Source of the DNA: Zea mays | Taxonomy: Eukaryota; Streptophyta; Magnoliopsida; Poales; Poaceae | Assembly: GCF_902167145.1 (NCBI RefSeq) | Contig: NC_050099.1 | Location: forward strand, 240,014,588 to 240,078,587 | Direction: 5' to 3' | Length of the DNA stretch: 64,000 nucleotides | Made by a program: the position numbers and the translations under genes | Part shown: positions 19,150 to 32,200 of the stretch, one piece after another | Position numbering within the stretch: the stretch's first letter is position 1 | Layout of the letters: each line of letters starts with the position of its first letter | Notes under the pieces: generated by a model | Told to the model about the DNA's origin: nothing | Database searches by the model: none | Seen by the model: the letters and a program-made list of their open reading frames with translations, nothing else

Positions 19150-22100
19150 TCAGGGTTGGCTAGCAAAGAGTTCAGGGTACTTAGCTTTCAGATCGTCTTC
19201 TCTTTCCCTAGTTGCTTCTTCCTCTGAGCGATGGCCCCATTTGACTTTGCACATCCTGATGGTGCTTCTTCGAGTGGCCCCATCTACTGTCTCCAGAATC
19301 TGAGTTGGCTTCTCAATGTAAGTCAGATCTTCTTGAACTTCAAGGTCCTCTGTTGGCAACTGCTCTTCTGGCACTCTCAAGCATTTCTTCAGCTGAGACA
19401 CATGGAACACATCAAGCACAACTGACAGACTTTTTAGTAAGTTGAGTTGATATGCTACCTCTCCACGTCTTGCTTGGATCTGGTACGACCCGATGTATCG
19501 AGGTGCTAGCTTGCCCTTGACTTCGAATCTTTTGATTCCTCTGATGGGTGACACCTTTAGGTAGACATAATCTCCCACTTCAAAACTCAATTATCGTCTT
19601 TGGGTGTCATCATAGCTTTGCTGTCTGGACTGTGCTGTCTTCAGATTCTCTCGAACCATTCTGATGTTCTCTTTAGACTCAAGCAAAATATCTGGACCGA
19701 ACACCTGCCTTTCGCCGGGTTGGTCCCAATGCAACGGAGTTCTACAATTCCTCCCATAGAGTGCTAGGAACGGGGACATCTTCAGACTGTCTTGGTAGCT
19801 GTTGTTGTCAGAGAATTCTGCATACGGTAGCCTCTTGTCCCAACCTAACTTGTCTTGCAATGCACAAGCTCTCAACATATCTTCAAGAATCTGGTTGGTT
19901 CTCTCAGTCTGACCATCTGTCTGCGGGTGATAAGCTGAACTAAACTTCAAGTGTGTGCCCAAAGCTTCATGTAACTGCTGGCAAAAGTGAGAAGTGAATT
20001 GGGTGCCTCTATCTGATACTATCTTCTTTGGAACGCCATGCAAGCATACAATTCGAGACATATATAGTTCTGCCAACACCACGTTGTTATAGGTGGTCTT
20101 GACTGGTATGTAATGGGCCGTCTTTGTTAAATGGTCCACTACTACCCAGATGGAGTCATAACCAGATCGAGTGTGGGGTAGACCAACTATAAAGTCCATC
20201 CCAATCTCATCCCATTTCCACTAAGGAATCTGCAATGACTGCAACAAACCTATGGGTCTCTGATGTTCTACCTTGATTCTTTAACAACTGTCGCATACAA
20301 CCACATATTCTGCTATCTCCCTTTTCATTCCATACCACCAGAATCTTTTCTTCAGGTCTTGGTACATCTTCTCACTACTAGGGTGTATAGAATATGTTGT
20401 CTCATGAGCTTCCTTGAGAATCAGCTCTCGTATCGATTTGATGTCGGGAACGCAAAGTCTATCCTTGAACCATACCACTCCTACGTCTTCACGGAAATCT
20501 AGGCATTTCCCTTCCATAATCAGCTGCCGGATCTTGTTGATCTTCTCATCGTCCTTCTGGCCCTTCCTGATATCTTGCTCTAGAGTGGGTTCCAGCTCGT
20601 CTGTCACTCCTTGAGTGTTGTTCAGAAATCCGAGACTCAGCCTGTCGAATTCCTTTGCTAGCTCATACGACATCGGGTGAGCAGCCAACATATTGACTTG
20701 ACTCTTTCTGCTCAAAGCATCTGCAACCATGTTTGCTTTGCCTGGGTGATAATGTATCTCCAGCTCATAATCTTTGACCAACTCTAGCCATCTTTGCTGC
20801 CTCATGTTCAATTCCGACTGGGTGAATATGTACTTGAGGCTCTTGTGATCTGTGTAGATGTCACATTTCTGCCCATACAGATAGTGCGTCCAAGTCTTCA
20901 GTGCATGAACCACCGCTGCTAACTCCAGATCATGTGTGGGGTAATTCTTCCTACGAATCTTCAGTTGGCGGGACGAGTATGCCACTACTTCCTGCATTAA
21001 CACACATCCCAGTCTGGTGTACAAAGCATCACAATATACTGAAAATGGCTTATGAACATCCGGAAGAATCAATACCGGTGTTGTTGTCAAGTTCTTCTTC
21101 AACGTCTCAAATGATTCTTGGCACGCTGGGGTCCACTTGAACTCAACCTTCTTTGCCAGCAAGGCTGTCATTGGCCTGGCAATTTTGGAGAAACCCTCAA
21201 TGAAACACTGATAGTAACCGACCATTGCAATGAAACTCTTGATTCCTTGGACATATTTTGGTGCTTTCCAATCTAGAATCACTGCTACCTTCTTTGGATC
21301 CACAGCTAATCCCTCTCAGTTTATAATATGACCCAAGAATAGGACTTCGCTGATCCAGAACTCACACTTGCTAAGATTGGCGTACAACTGACAATCTCGT
21401 AGCCTCTGTAGTACTTTCCTTAAGTGCTCTTCATGCTCTTGCTCATCCTGGGAATATATGAGGATATCATCGATGAACACCACTATGAACTTGTCGAGGT
21501 AGTCCATGAACACACTGTTCATCAGGTACATGAAATAAGCTGGTGCATTTGTCAAACCAAATGACATGATAGTGAACTCATATAGTCCATATTTGGTGAT
21601 GAACGTTGTCTTCAGTATATCCGAAGGTCAGATTCTGAGATGATGGTAACCTGACCTCAGATCTATCTTTGAGAACACACCGGCTCCTCTCAACTGATCA
21701 AATAGGTATTCAATTCTGGTCAGGGGGTACTTGTTCTTGACAGTGACTTCATTCAAGGATCTCTAATCAATGCACATCCTCTTCATACCATCTTTCTTCT
21801 CCACAAATAACACTAGGGCTGCCCAAGGCGAGGTACATGGTCTGAAGTAGCCTTTCTCTAACAATTCAACAATCTGCTTCTTAAGTTCCACCAATTCTGG
21901 TCCGGACACTCGATAGGCTCTCTTGGAAATAGGGCAGCACCAGGTATAATCTCTATGGCAAATTCAACTTTCCTTTCAGGGGGCATGCCTGGCAGCTCCT
22001 CGAGAAACACATCTGAGAATTCTGATACTACACTGATAGCTTCTGATGGCTTGACTTCCTCAATATGGGCGGTGACTTGGTGACAGCTTCCTTTCCTTGG

Positions 22101-22484
22101 TCCAGACAAGACCAATTCCACTAACGCTTCCTCTCCTGATAAGGACACTAACTTCACCGTTCTCTTGTCACAGCTAAGACTTGCTTGATATTTGGTTAGC
22201 CAATTCATTCTTAGGATGACATCTATAGTCGCATCCTGGTTACCCATAACTATTAGATCAGCGGGGAACTCTATCCCCCCTATTTGAATTCTTGCACTGG
22301 GGCAAAATCTATCTGTTTGGGTTCTCCCACCAATTGAACTAACCCTCATAGGTGGATACATGGGTGCTACTGGTATATTGTGTGATTCTACCCATGATGC
22401 AGTCACAAAAGAATGTGTTGCTCTAGTATCAAATAATACATTTGTAGAATGGTACTCGACTAAGAACATACCTAGTGCCACTCA
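19150..22484 (-). pseudogene. Gypsy pol: protease, RT, RNase H, integrase, chromodomain; multiply broken
   Basis: Read on the minus strand: an aspartic protease (22481-22200) with DTRATHSF at its active site; RT with [11 protein letters not shown] and FIDDILIYS (about 21567-21316); RNase H with YTDHKSLKYIF and an H2C2-like finger ending VVCDSC (21303-20281); an integrase core with D22, D63 and E99 counted from 20199 (DHLTKTAHY, VSDRGTQF, DGQTERTN); and a chromodomain-like C-terminus (VKWGHRSEEEATRERE, about 19260-19150). Breaks seen: a TGA at 22482-22484 before protease, a 2-bp frameshift near 21930, a TGA near 21630, a TGA near 21315, stops near 20281 and 20221, and a TAA near 19591. Protease has Arg (22422-22424) in place of the normally invariant Gly. 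This copy cannot make functional enzymes. Confidence 0.88.
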
Positions 22485-23722
22485 TGGGGTCTCTTGGACT
22501 GTGTCGGCCTCCAGGTGGTTCACCTTTCCGTACTAGGCACAAGGCTGCCCATGGTTGTTGCCTCCTTGTTGCACTGCATTCTGCCTAGCAGGGGCATTGG
22601 GAGCTGGCTGATGCTGAGCCGCTTTCTTTGGGCAATGATTTGCCTAATGGCCTTGTTCCCCATAGTGGAAACATGTGCGGCCTCCTCCTTGCACTGGAAA
22701 TGCTTGGTTGTTCTGGTTGGTTGCTGGGGCAGGAAGGCGAGGTGCCTGGTTGCTCTGACACTGGTACTGATTTCCTCCCTGTGGGTTGTTCTGACGGTAC
22801 TGCTGCTGCTGCTGCTGAGGAAACTGCCTCTGGTACTGCTGCTGCTGGTTCTGGCGCTGATGCTGGTGACCTTGCTTGAATTGCTGAGGTGGGTTGCCTG
22901 AGTAGCGGGGACGGCTGCTACTCCTGACCTGAAATCCACCAATCTTGTGTTTCCTGTCTTCCATCTCCCGACGCTTCTTTTCAGTCATGATTGCTCTGTC
23001 GATCAAATGCTGGAAGGTGGGGAAAGTGTGGTTCATCAGCTGGTATTGAAGGGATCAACCAAACCTCTCAGAAAGTGGTACTGCCTCTTAGCATCTATGT
23101 TGACATCTTCTGGTGCATAGCGTGACAATTGCAGAAACTTGTCCCTGTACTCACTGACAGACAACGGACCTTGCTTCAACGCTTGGAATTCCTCCTTCCT
23201 TACTATCATCAGTCCTTCAGGCACATGGTAATGATGAAAGTTATCCCTGAACTCCTCCTAGGTTATGGCTTCACGGTCGGCATGGGTGGCGAGGTTGGAC
23301 TCCCACCAAGATTGTGCTGCTCCCCTTAGCTGTCAGGGACCATACAACACCTTCTCACAATCGTTGCACTGAGCAGTGTGCAACTCACGCTCCACGGTAC
23401 ACAACCAATCCTCAGCGTCCATGGGATCAACAGAATGGACAAAGACAGGGAGATGGCCTCTCATGAATTCTGATCGCTTGTCTCTAGGCACTTGTGGCAT
23501 CTAAACTTGCACCAGAGGTTGAGGTGCGGATTGCTGTTGCTGCACCTGCTGCATCGCTGCTAAAGTCTAACCAATCGCTTGGACTACTTGAGTTTGCATC
23601 AGGAACATCTGCTCAATAGTCATCGGGAGTGGTGGTGGCAACTACTGCTGAGCTACCTCCTCCTAAGGTGCCTGCTGCTCCTGCTGAGCACATCTTCCAC
23701 CTCTGCGCCTGTTCTCAGACAT
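22485..23722 (-). pseudogene. Gypsy gag with damaged zinc knuckle
   Basis: The likely start is ATG at 23722 (MSENRRRGGR). The capsid-like part includes KEEFQALKQGPLSVSEYRDKF and QLSRYAPEDV (23224-23036), the usual plant Gypsy gag motif. A Gln-rich stretch (22900-22780) leads to the nucleocapsid. The knuckle reads CFHYGEQGH followed by a stop (TAG at 22644) and ANHC, so the second cysteine is Tyr and the finger is interrupted. There is a 1-bp frameshift near 23040, several stops in the first 170 codons and another TAG near 22540. Gag and protease share one frame, as in many Gypsy elements. Confidence 0.8.
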
Positions 23723-24086
23723 CTGTAGAAATCACACACACACATCAGATCTGACTCTACAGTCTTTCAACATAAGAAAAAATATATGGAAATCTTCATA
23801 GTACTGAACAATTGATCAACTTCACTGACTCTCAAACACAACTTCTCAGATAAAGAGGAAAGTGGAAATAAAGGGATTGCCCAACTAAATAACTGACTTT
23901 ATTAATAACTAGATCAAGTTGTAGGGGATGCCCACACCTTGATGACAATCATTACAAAGATCCAACTTCATCACAAGTTCATCATGACAAGCATCAAAAC
24001 ATATGATAAGCAAACTAACTCTAACTAAGAATGACTAAGACCAAGACACTGAATTAAGAATTTTTACAGAATATGACTCTATCGAT

Positions 24087-25102
24087 CTATGGCTCTAAAT
24101 CTATCTGGGTTCTGCACTCAGGGGTGTCGTAATCAAAGCGACCACGGAGCGGCGAATGATAAGGGTGCTGAATCCCGACAGGATCGGGAGAACCACCATC
24201 CTGATAGTGGCGCGCTACGCGCTCAACACGCAATTCCATAACCTCCGCCCAAACGTTGCCCAACTTGCCAAGGGCGTGGTCCAGCTCGGTGTTGAGCACA
24301 GCGACCAGGTTGACCATGCTGTTCAGCCTAGGATTGCCCTCACCAACGGGCGAGACAATCACACCTCCAACACTGCCGGTCGAACAACGAGGGTAGTACT
24401 TCAGGTCGAGGCCATCAGCTATCCCGCTGAACAACGAGCAATACTACGAAAGTGCACGTCGTGTAGCATCTTGCATGGCTCCCTCGGCAGTATCTCTCTC
24501 TGTGATAGAATAATGCTCTGAGAAGGCCTCTGCACCCTAGAGATCATCGTGCGGACGACGCACCAAGCAAGTAGCCTCCCATTGATCCGGGTATAATCTG
24601 TGACGATGCTGGTAGTCTACACAACGGTACTCAATAGACCAAGTGTGTCGGTCGAAGGCTCAACGCAACAAGGTGTCGAGAGCGTCGTGGAAGTGAAACC
24701 CACGAGCATCGTCGCAAGTGATGGGTCTAGCGATCCATCCCTCCGGCTCTTGCTCCTTCGAGAGCTCCGTGATGTGGCTCGAACTACCACCAGCGTCATT
24801 GTCGTCGTCTCCGTCAAGGTCTCCTCCAGCAGTAGGGATGCCCTGTGGTACTGCACGAGGCTCTCTGGCTGAGGTGCAGGGGAAGGCTGACTCCCAGACT
24901 CCACCTCCTGCTGAGGCGAGGGGGAAGAGTCCTGCTGCTCCTGCTCCTAGCGTTAGCGCTCCTGCTTCTTGTGCAGGCGGCGATGCAGTCTCTCAAGATG
25001 GCTAGACTGACTTGTCACCGTGCGGCGCAGAGGGCGCTCCGCCAGACGAGAGGGCAAAATGGGGATCACTGACTTATGTGCAATGCATCTAATACGGGCC
25101 AT
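24087..25102 (-). pseudogene. Extra reading frame between 5' LTR and gag in the Gypsy element
   Basis: Upstream of gag, in gag sense, a broken frame starts at ATG 25102 (MARIRCIAHKSV). It continues through a basic region (HLERLHRRLHKKQER), a Gln/Ser/Pro-rich region (24960-24870) and a segment ending RGRFDYDTPECRTQIDLEP at 24087. It has at least three stops and one frameshift. The predicted product would be about 330 residues. I do not recognise a domain. Its position, codon-like composition and defined end suggest a decayed accessory gene rather than leader RNA, but this is an inference from one copy. Confidence 0.45.
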
Positions 25103-25322
25103 CTACAAAAGACATCGTAAGCACAAGAGTGAGAGTAGAACCATGTGACCAGCAAGTAAATAGAAAGAAAAGTGAGACAAAAATTTGTAAGATAAGTAAT
25201 AACATAAAATTGGTTAAGATGACTAACTTTTGAAATGACGATAAAGATCAAGGTAAGGGTAGAGGTCTATAGTCCATAGGGCGACCATTCTAGTCTAGGT
25301 TAGCGGTCCTACAGTCAGCAAG

Positions 25323-25334
25323 ACTTTGGTACCA
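25323..25334 (-). promoter_or_regulatory. Primer-binding site of the Gypsy element
   Basis: On the minus strand TGGTACCAAAGT begins 4 bp after the LTR end. It resembles the initiator-methionine site TGGTATCAGAGC with a few changes. Position, next to the 5' LTR and 1.6 kb before gag, is as expected. Confidence 0.6.
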
Positions 25335-25338
25335 TTTA

Positions 25339-25688
25339 TGTCACACCCAGTTTTGGAAGGCAAACCAAATGCGAACCATGTACGTGCCAGGATCAAAAAC
25401 TCACGTACACATAGATTACATAATTTGACATCATGACACATTGCTCAAAATAAATGGTGAAAAGGTACTTTTATTACATCAAGATGTCCAAGACATCCAC
25501 TGAGTCTATAATATAGTCATTTAACATAATCAAAGTGCAGAATACAAAACATAGAAGATAAGGCCTTCATAGGCAGCTGACTATGGGTTTGTCACTAAGA
25601 TAACTAGAACTCGTCGTAGTCCTAGAACTCCTCAAAGTCCTCCATGTTGCCAGCATCTCCTCCTAAGCACTGAATATAGTGGGGACAA
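25339..25688 (-). repeat. Gypsy 5' LTR, left segment
   Basis: This starts TGTCACACCCAG and is collinear with the first 345 bp of the LTR at 15500. It breaks at GTGGGGACAA, where the solo LTR is inserted. The sequence resumes at 29289 (CCTGGGG), exactly as in the uninterrupted LTR at about 15850. Confidence 0.88.
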
Positions 25689-28600
25689 TGTCACACCCGG
25701 TTTTGAAGGTAAACCGAATGCGAACCATGTACGTGCCAGGATCAGTAATTCACGTACACAACAATTACATAATTGACTCATCATAGCACAACGCTTCGAA
25801 TTACAATAAAGAGGAAGTAATAATATTACAGACTAGAGCCATTTACATAATATAAATCAAAGTACACAGAATCGAAACGTAGCCAACGTAAACAACCCAC
25901 CATAGGCAACTGACTAGGGGAGGTTGCTAGCCTAATCCTCGAACTCATTGACGTCCTGGAACTCCTGGAGATCCACCTCGACGCCTTCTTGTCTTTCTTT
26001 ACCTGAGCATAGATTGCATCAAAGGCAACCTGGTGTTTTGTGAAAGCAAGGGTGAGTACACATCAACGTACTCAGCAAATGTCCCGTTTGGCTGAAGTGG
26101 ACTAGCTTTATGTGGGGTTAAGGTCAAGCAGTTGCTTTTAGTTGATCAGGTAATTATTACTAGTAGACAGCCAGGTTTTAACATTAACCCAAGTTGTTAA
26201 CCCAAAAGTACTCTTTCCAAACGGAAAGAATATCAGAAACCATAATCATAATCATAATCACAATAGAAACCAACATTATACTCATCATCATCTGTAAACA
26301 AAGTAGCCATGATTCACCCTTGGCCGCTCATAACCTCGAGCACAGCTGATATATCAGTTTCATAACACTCTGCAGAGGTTGCGCACTTTACCCACAAGTC
26401 ACGATTCCCTCTCTAGCCTGGGCTTGCAAGACCCTTATTCACTCCCAAGGTGAATGGCCAGGGATTCACTATGAAGCCTTTACAAAGATTCCCTGAGGCT
26501 GTAGCCGCCCGTTAGGTTTTCTAAATGCACCACACTCCTCCCCAAGGGGCGAACCAACCTTGGTAGAGCGAGTCGCATACACCGAGCCCATTAATGGCAC
26601 GACGACGAAGCGAACTATACCCTAGTTCCTCTAATTATTCAGTTAAGGGCGTCCCATTCCACCCTCATGGTTGCACTGTTTTCCCGGGCGGTCATCCAAC
26701 GAACCAGTCCTTACGGAGAGGCACTCGAGAAACAGCTCGAGTCCCCTTAAATGCCACAAGTATATCATCATATCCAGAATAAAACCATAGTATCGTCATT
26801 GTATCTCATCATGTTCATTGATTAAAGTAAAGTGATAGCATGAAGCTAACCATAGTAACCCAAAAGGTAATCAGGGACAAGGTAAATAGAAAGCTAGTCA
26901 ATCCTTATGTTGTTCATAGTTGCGGGACAGTGAATTATAAAGTAAATGGGACATAATGGGTCAGAGAACACTTGCCTTCACCAAACATATGCTTAGGGTT
27001 TCCATTCTCGTAGAACTCGGAGAGTTCAATCTCTTGGTCACCGAAGCTTGATCGTCGATTCCTCGAAGCTCGGAAACGGCTCATGATCTATTCACGACGC
27101 GCAACGAATATAAACAGACACAAGCAAACATATACTTGCATAAGAACATTACACCATACAAGATAAAATATTATCAAAACAAGAATTATAAAATAGAGAG
27201 CGCTTCCACGGTTACGCAAGGAAAAGAACCGCGATAGTCGAAGCTACTGTCGAGAAGTTATAACGTTTACGCTAAAAATATTAGTTAGAATATTTAATTC
27301 AACGCAATCACATTAATTGACATCAAATGTAGATTAAAACTACTATATAGTTATGACTAACTTACTAGTTTAATAGTGGACGATTAAATAGTTAATTAAC
27401 TGCCATGAGTGATGATAAGCAAATGGATTAATCTCACGCGCGGATAACATGCGATACGCGCGAACATCGAGCGACAACGCGTGCGGACAGGACGCGCGAC
27501 ACCCACGAACGACACATGTGAAATAGCACGTGCGACATGCGTGAACGGCACGTGCGAACGATGCACAAACCACACGCGGATACACACGACTTAGCGTGAG
27601 GACGACGCATGGCCCAGCACGACACCACGTGCGGAACAGTACACGTGAATCCATATGCGCGACATCGCGCGAATGACATATAAATCAGCACGCACGAAGC
27701 ACGGGAACCACTAAATAAATGTCGTGTTTATACTAAACAAGTATTGATTCACAAACATTTGAATCGACGTAATCATATTAATAGGTATTTATAAAAGGGC
27801 AAGTTAAAGCTACACTTAAATTAGAATGTCATTTTTTTAACCATTAGACAAACAAACAATACACTAGTTAGCCAAAACCTGTGATACGACAAAATACTAT
27901 TATTAACGTGCATTCGACATGATTACGAAGTTATCACAATTAGAACAGGATCAGATGTGTCTGCTATGCATACACATTGAATACGTACTCGTTCACGATT
28001 CAATACGATGGGATCTCATGTGGCCACAATCCATCTCACCCACGAACCAGTGCTGCGCGACGTGCAAGGGTGCGAGCAGCTGCGCCGGGGCCGCTCGAGC
28101 CGCGCTGGCCGCGCCGCGCACGAGGGGAGCTCGGCCATGCCGCGCACTAGGGAAGAACCGGTCAGGGAGGCCGCGGCTGGGCCGTGCGAGGGCGCCGCAA
28201 GCTGCCACGAGCCTGCGCGTCGGGGCTGCTCGAGCGCTGGGGGGGGGCAGATCGGCACCGGGGGTCGCATCCGCACTCCGCCGTACCGGGGCCGTGCCAG
28301 AGCACCGCGCCCGCGTGCCGAGAGGGCTGCCGCGCCGCGGGCATGGAGGCAGGAGCGGCTGGCTGGGCGGCGCCGCCACGCCAGGCCGCCGAATCTGGCT
28401 GGGGAGGCTCGCCGGGGCGTGCCGCCACGCCGGTGCCCCGCCGAGCCGCCGAGTCGGGGCCGCGCGTCCGCGCCAGACGGCTGCTGCTGCGCCGGCAGTA
28501 AGCCACGAGAGAGAGAGTGGGAGGCGGGGCAAGGAGAGGACAAGAGGAGAGAGGGGTGAGCTCACCGCATCGAATGGCGGTGACGACGGCGTCGCTTTGC

Positions 28601-29283
28601 AACCACCCACCACACTCAAGGCAGGCGAGCGCATCCGCTCTCTGCGCGGCAGAGAGAGCACGCGCAGGTGGCTGGGCAAGCGGCTTGCAGGCGACGGCTC
28701 TAGGGTTTGGAGCGCTGGGCTGCGCGCGCTGCGACCGCCAGGGGAGGTCGCGGCTGGGCTAGGCGGCTGGGCCTAGGGGCGCAGTTGCTGGGCTGGCCGT
28801 GTGGGATGGACCGCTAGACCGCAGGAGAGGGAGCGCGAGCTGGGGTGGGCCGCGCGGGGACGCGTTGGTGGGCCGCGTGCGTCGAGTGGGCCCTAGGGGG
28901 AAGAGGACGACCGAGTGGGCTGGGCCCAAGGGGAAGGGAGGGGTTGAAGCTTCCTCTTTTATTTATTTATTTCTTATTTCTTTTGCTATCGGGTATTTAG
29001 GTTTTGGTTTATAAACTTCGAAATTCAAATGAGCTTCGAGAATCTTGAATGAGTGCCAAGACACAATAAATGAACATACTAAGGAGACTGCTATTCTGAC
29101 ATGCTATGCAACAAACAAGGACTCTCTCAGGGTTTTATTTTACGAGGCTTATGCCGATATAAAAACAAAATAATTCTTCATTTTTAGGAAAAAGAGAAGG
29201 AAAGCGAAGAACTGAGAGAGTAACACCTAAATTTGGTGGATATTAGAAAAGAAATTTTATACCCCCAAATTCAGGGTGTTACA
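25689..29283 (-). repeat. Solo LTR nested in the Gypsy 5' LTR
   Basis: TGTCACACCCGG...GGGTGTTACA ends bound about 3595 bp with no internal gag-pol. Flanks are GACAA (25684-25688) and AACAA (29284-29288), a 5-bp target duplication with one change. It belongs to the same superfamily as its host LTR but is clearly divergent, for example in the 27400-28950 segment. A solo LTR is the product of recombination between the two LTRs of a former full element. The GC-rich block at 28040-28960 gives long open frames on several strands (the longest is 285 codons at 27919-28776), which look like composition effects. Confidence 0.88.
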
Positions 29284-29288
29284 AACAA

Positions 29289-32200
29289 CCTGGGGTGGGG
29301 TGGTTTTTAAAGCAAGGGTGAGTACATATCAACGTACTCAGCAAATGTCCCGTTTGGCTAAGTGGACTATCTGTATGTGGAGTTAAGGTTAAGCAGTTGC
29401 TTTTAGTTGGTCAAGTATTTATTACTTATAGTAGAGCCAAGTTTTAGTAATAAACCCAGTTATTACCCAAAGGTACTCCCTCCAAGAGGAAATACCAGAG
29501 ATCATAATTATAACCATCGTCATTAAACATCATCATAAAGTATCCAAAGTTCTTCTAATCAAAGAGCATCCCAAGGCCGCTCTTAATCGTGAGCTCGGCT
29601 GATATACCAGTTTCTAACACTCTGCAGAGGTTGCACACTTTACCCACGAGTCATGATTCCTTTTTGCCTCGGGTCGATCAAACCCTCAAACACTACCAAG
29701 GTGAGTCAGCAAGGTTTCACTACGTAGCCTTTATGAAGACTCCCCTGGTGCATAGCTGCTCGTTAGGTTTTGTCAGTCATACAAACGCAGTACAGCTCCC
29801 CAAGGTGGGTGACTAATAAAACCAAATCAAATGAACCTCTGCACCCCCCTTGGCAGAGCGAGCACAATGCCCGGGCCCCCATTGACGGCCCTCCGGCAAA
29901 GCCAACTACACCCCTAGGTTCATCTAATTATTTAGCTAAGGGCGTCCCATTCCACCCTCATGGTTGCACTGTTATCCCGGGTGGTCACTCAACGAACAGG
30001 TCCTTACGGAGAGGTACTCAGGAAAATGGCCTGAGTCCCCTAAAATATCACAAGATCATCATCGGGATAACATCGCCGTATCATAAATATTTACATCATG
30101 TTCATTGATTAAGTTGAAGCGATAGCATATAGCTAACCATGATAACCCAAAAGGTAAACAAGGATAAGGTAAATACAGACTAGTCAATCCTTAGGTTTCA
30201 ATAATGTATTGCAGAACGGTGAATTATAAAGTAAATAGGATATAATAGGTCAGAGGACACTTGCCTTCACTAGGTTGTTGCTCAAGAAGATCTTCGACAA
30301 CACACTCAGGAACCACGGGCTGCTCGTCGTTTAAATAAAGCGATCATACATTCAATACATTTGGTAAATGAAAAATGAACAGCACACCATACATGTACAA
30401 ACAATGGAACATATCTCCAAAAGAAAAAGTATAAACTCAAAAGGGAGTTTAAGTTATAAGGTGAACTAATCACATTCAGTAGTTTGTTATTCTCTAAGTG
30501 TTGTTTATCTCTATGATTACATAGTCTGATTCTACTCATTTTAATGAGACCTAAAAGTTAAACCAGGGATAAACTCATAGACTACATATTATTAATCTCA
30601 CAAGATTAAATATTCATTTACCACTAGGGTTTTCCTTTTTATTTATTTATTTATTTATTTTATTAAACAAATAAATTAACACATAAACTAACCTATAGCT
30701 TAGACATAAAATTAGAGTGCACAGACTGTGGATGAACATAATATCTTTGAATAGAGAATATTCCTATGAATATTTTGCAATTTGAATCACTAAATTTGGA
30801 GTTCATATGAAAAAGATATGAAATGAACAAGTTTTGAAGTTTGAAATACAAAATTAGGTCCAAATCTATGAATATTTAAAAGGCGAGGGGTCTATTTATA
30901 AGATTCTAGGGGCCTGCGCGCGAAATCAAGGGACGACGGGTTGATTCTCGGAAACCCGAGGGGTACTTTAGCAAAACCGCCGCGCGAAGGGGTACGGGGT
31001 TTCCTCAGCTGTCGAATCTATGATCAACGACTGAGATTAGATCCACGGGCGAGCGCGCGGACGCGGGCGCGCACTGACCAACGGGCTAGGGTGGTCAGCG
31101 ACTGGGGGCGGGGAAGCGGACTGACCGGTCGGGCCCAGTGCCAGAGGCACAAGCAGCCGACAGGTGGGTCCAGGCGCAAAGCGCACATGCGAGAAGCGGT
31201 ATCCAGTGATCCGGACCGCGCAATAGAGATCGAACGACCGAAATCAAGCACCGGAGGGGTTAACAGCTGTGGGCAACGCCACTCTTGCTCATGGCGGTGA
31301 GGTCGCCGTACTGGGGCAGGTGTGGGCTACAGCGGTTCCGAGGTCACCAAGGTTGTCCAGGATCGGCGAGGAGAACCCGGCGAACACACTGGTGGGGTTC
31401 TAGCCACGAGACCGGGGCTAGAGATGGGAGAACGACGGAGGGAGAGCTCCGGGCGGGTCGAGGGTAACTCCAGCGAGGAATCACGACCGCGGGGAGAGGC
31501 AATCGAGTGCGATAGGGCTCGGTCTAGTTCCGGTGAGGGTAGGGGAGCGCTATGGGTCAACATCAGGGCATAGGACGGGACTGAGTTGGCTGGACACCGC
31601 GCGGGGCACGGCGAGCAGGCGCGGCCAAACTCCGGCGAGGCCAAATTGGCTACAGTCAGGCGCGAATAAGGAAAATCAAGCACGGGGGCGGATGTCTCAC
31701 CTCGGGACGGAGCTTGGGGTGGCTTGGCGCGGCTTCTGGCGGGTTGGATGGCCAGCACGGTGGGCGCAAAACTCCGGTGAAGCCGAGCGGTGAGAGCAGA
31801 GCACGAGAGAGGGTGAGCTTGCGCGAAATGAGGCAGGGAAGCGAGTGCGGGTGCGGGCGGTGCTTAAAAGGGACCTAGGGTGCGTGGGCAGGTGATGTGG
31901 CCAGGGATCTTGGCATGCGTGCGTGCTGGTCCATGGCAGTTCGCGTGGAAGGCGGAGCAAACAGGGTGGCCCCATGGCGCAACTAGGGGGAGCGAGCGCG
32001 TCGAGGGAATGGCTCGATGTGCAGACGAAACGGGCCCGCGAGGCAGAGATGGAGGAGGGGCGCGCGAGCGAGCAGGCGACCTGCGCCGACAACCCGATCC
32101 CACTGGGCAGAGGGAGGAGAGAGGGAGAGAGGGCACGTGGGGAAAGAAACCGTCGCTGACAGGTGGAGCCCACCTGTCAGGCAGCGCGGGCACGCGCGCG

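Noticed and set aside
25066..25102. Similarity of MARIRCIAHKSV to the start of histone H3
   Set aside because: Resemblance is limited to a few basic residues; the rest is unrelated and lies in a Gypsy leader region.
27919..28776. 285-codon open frame and overlapping long frames on both strands
   Set aside because: They lie in the GC-rich block of a solo LTR, show Ala/Arg/Gly/Pro runs, overlap each other on all frames, and have no recognisable domain.
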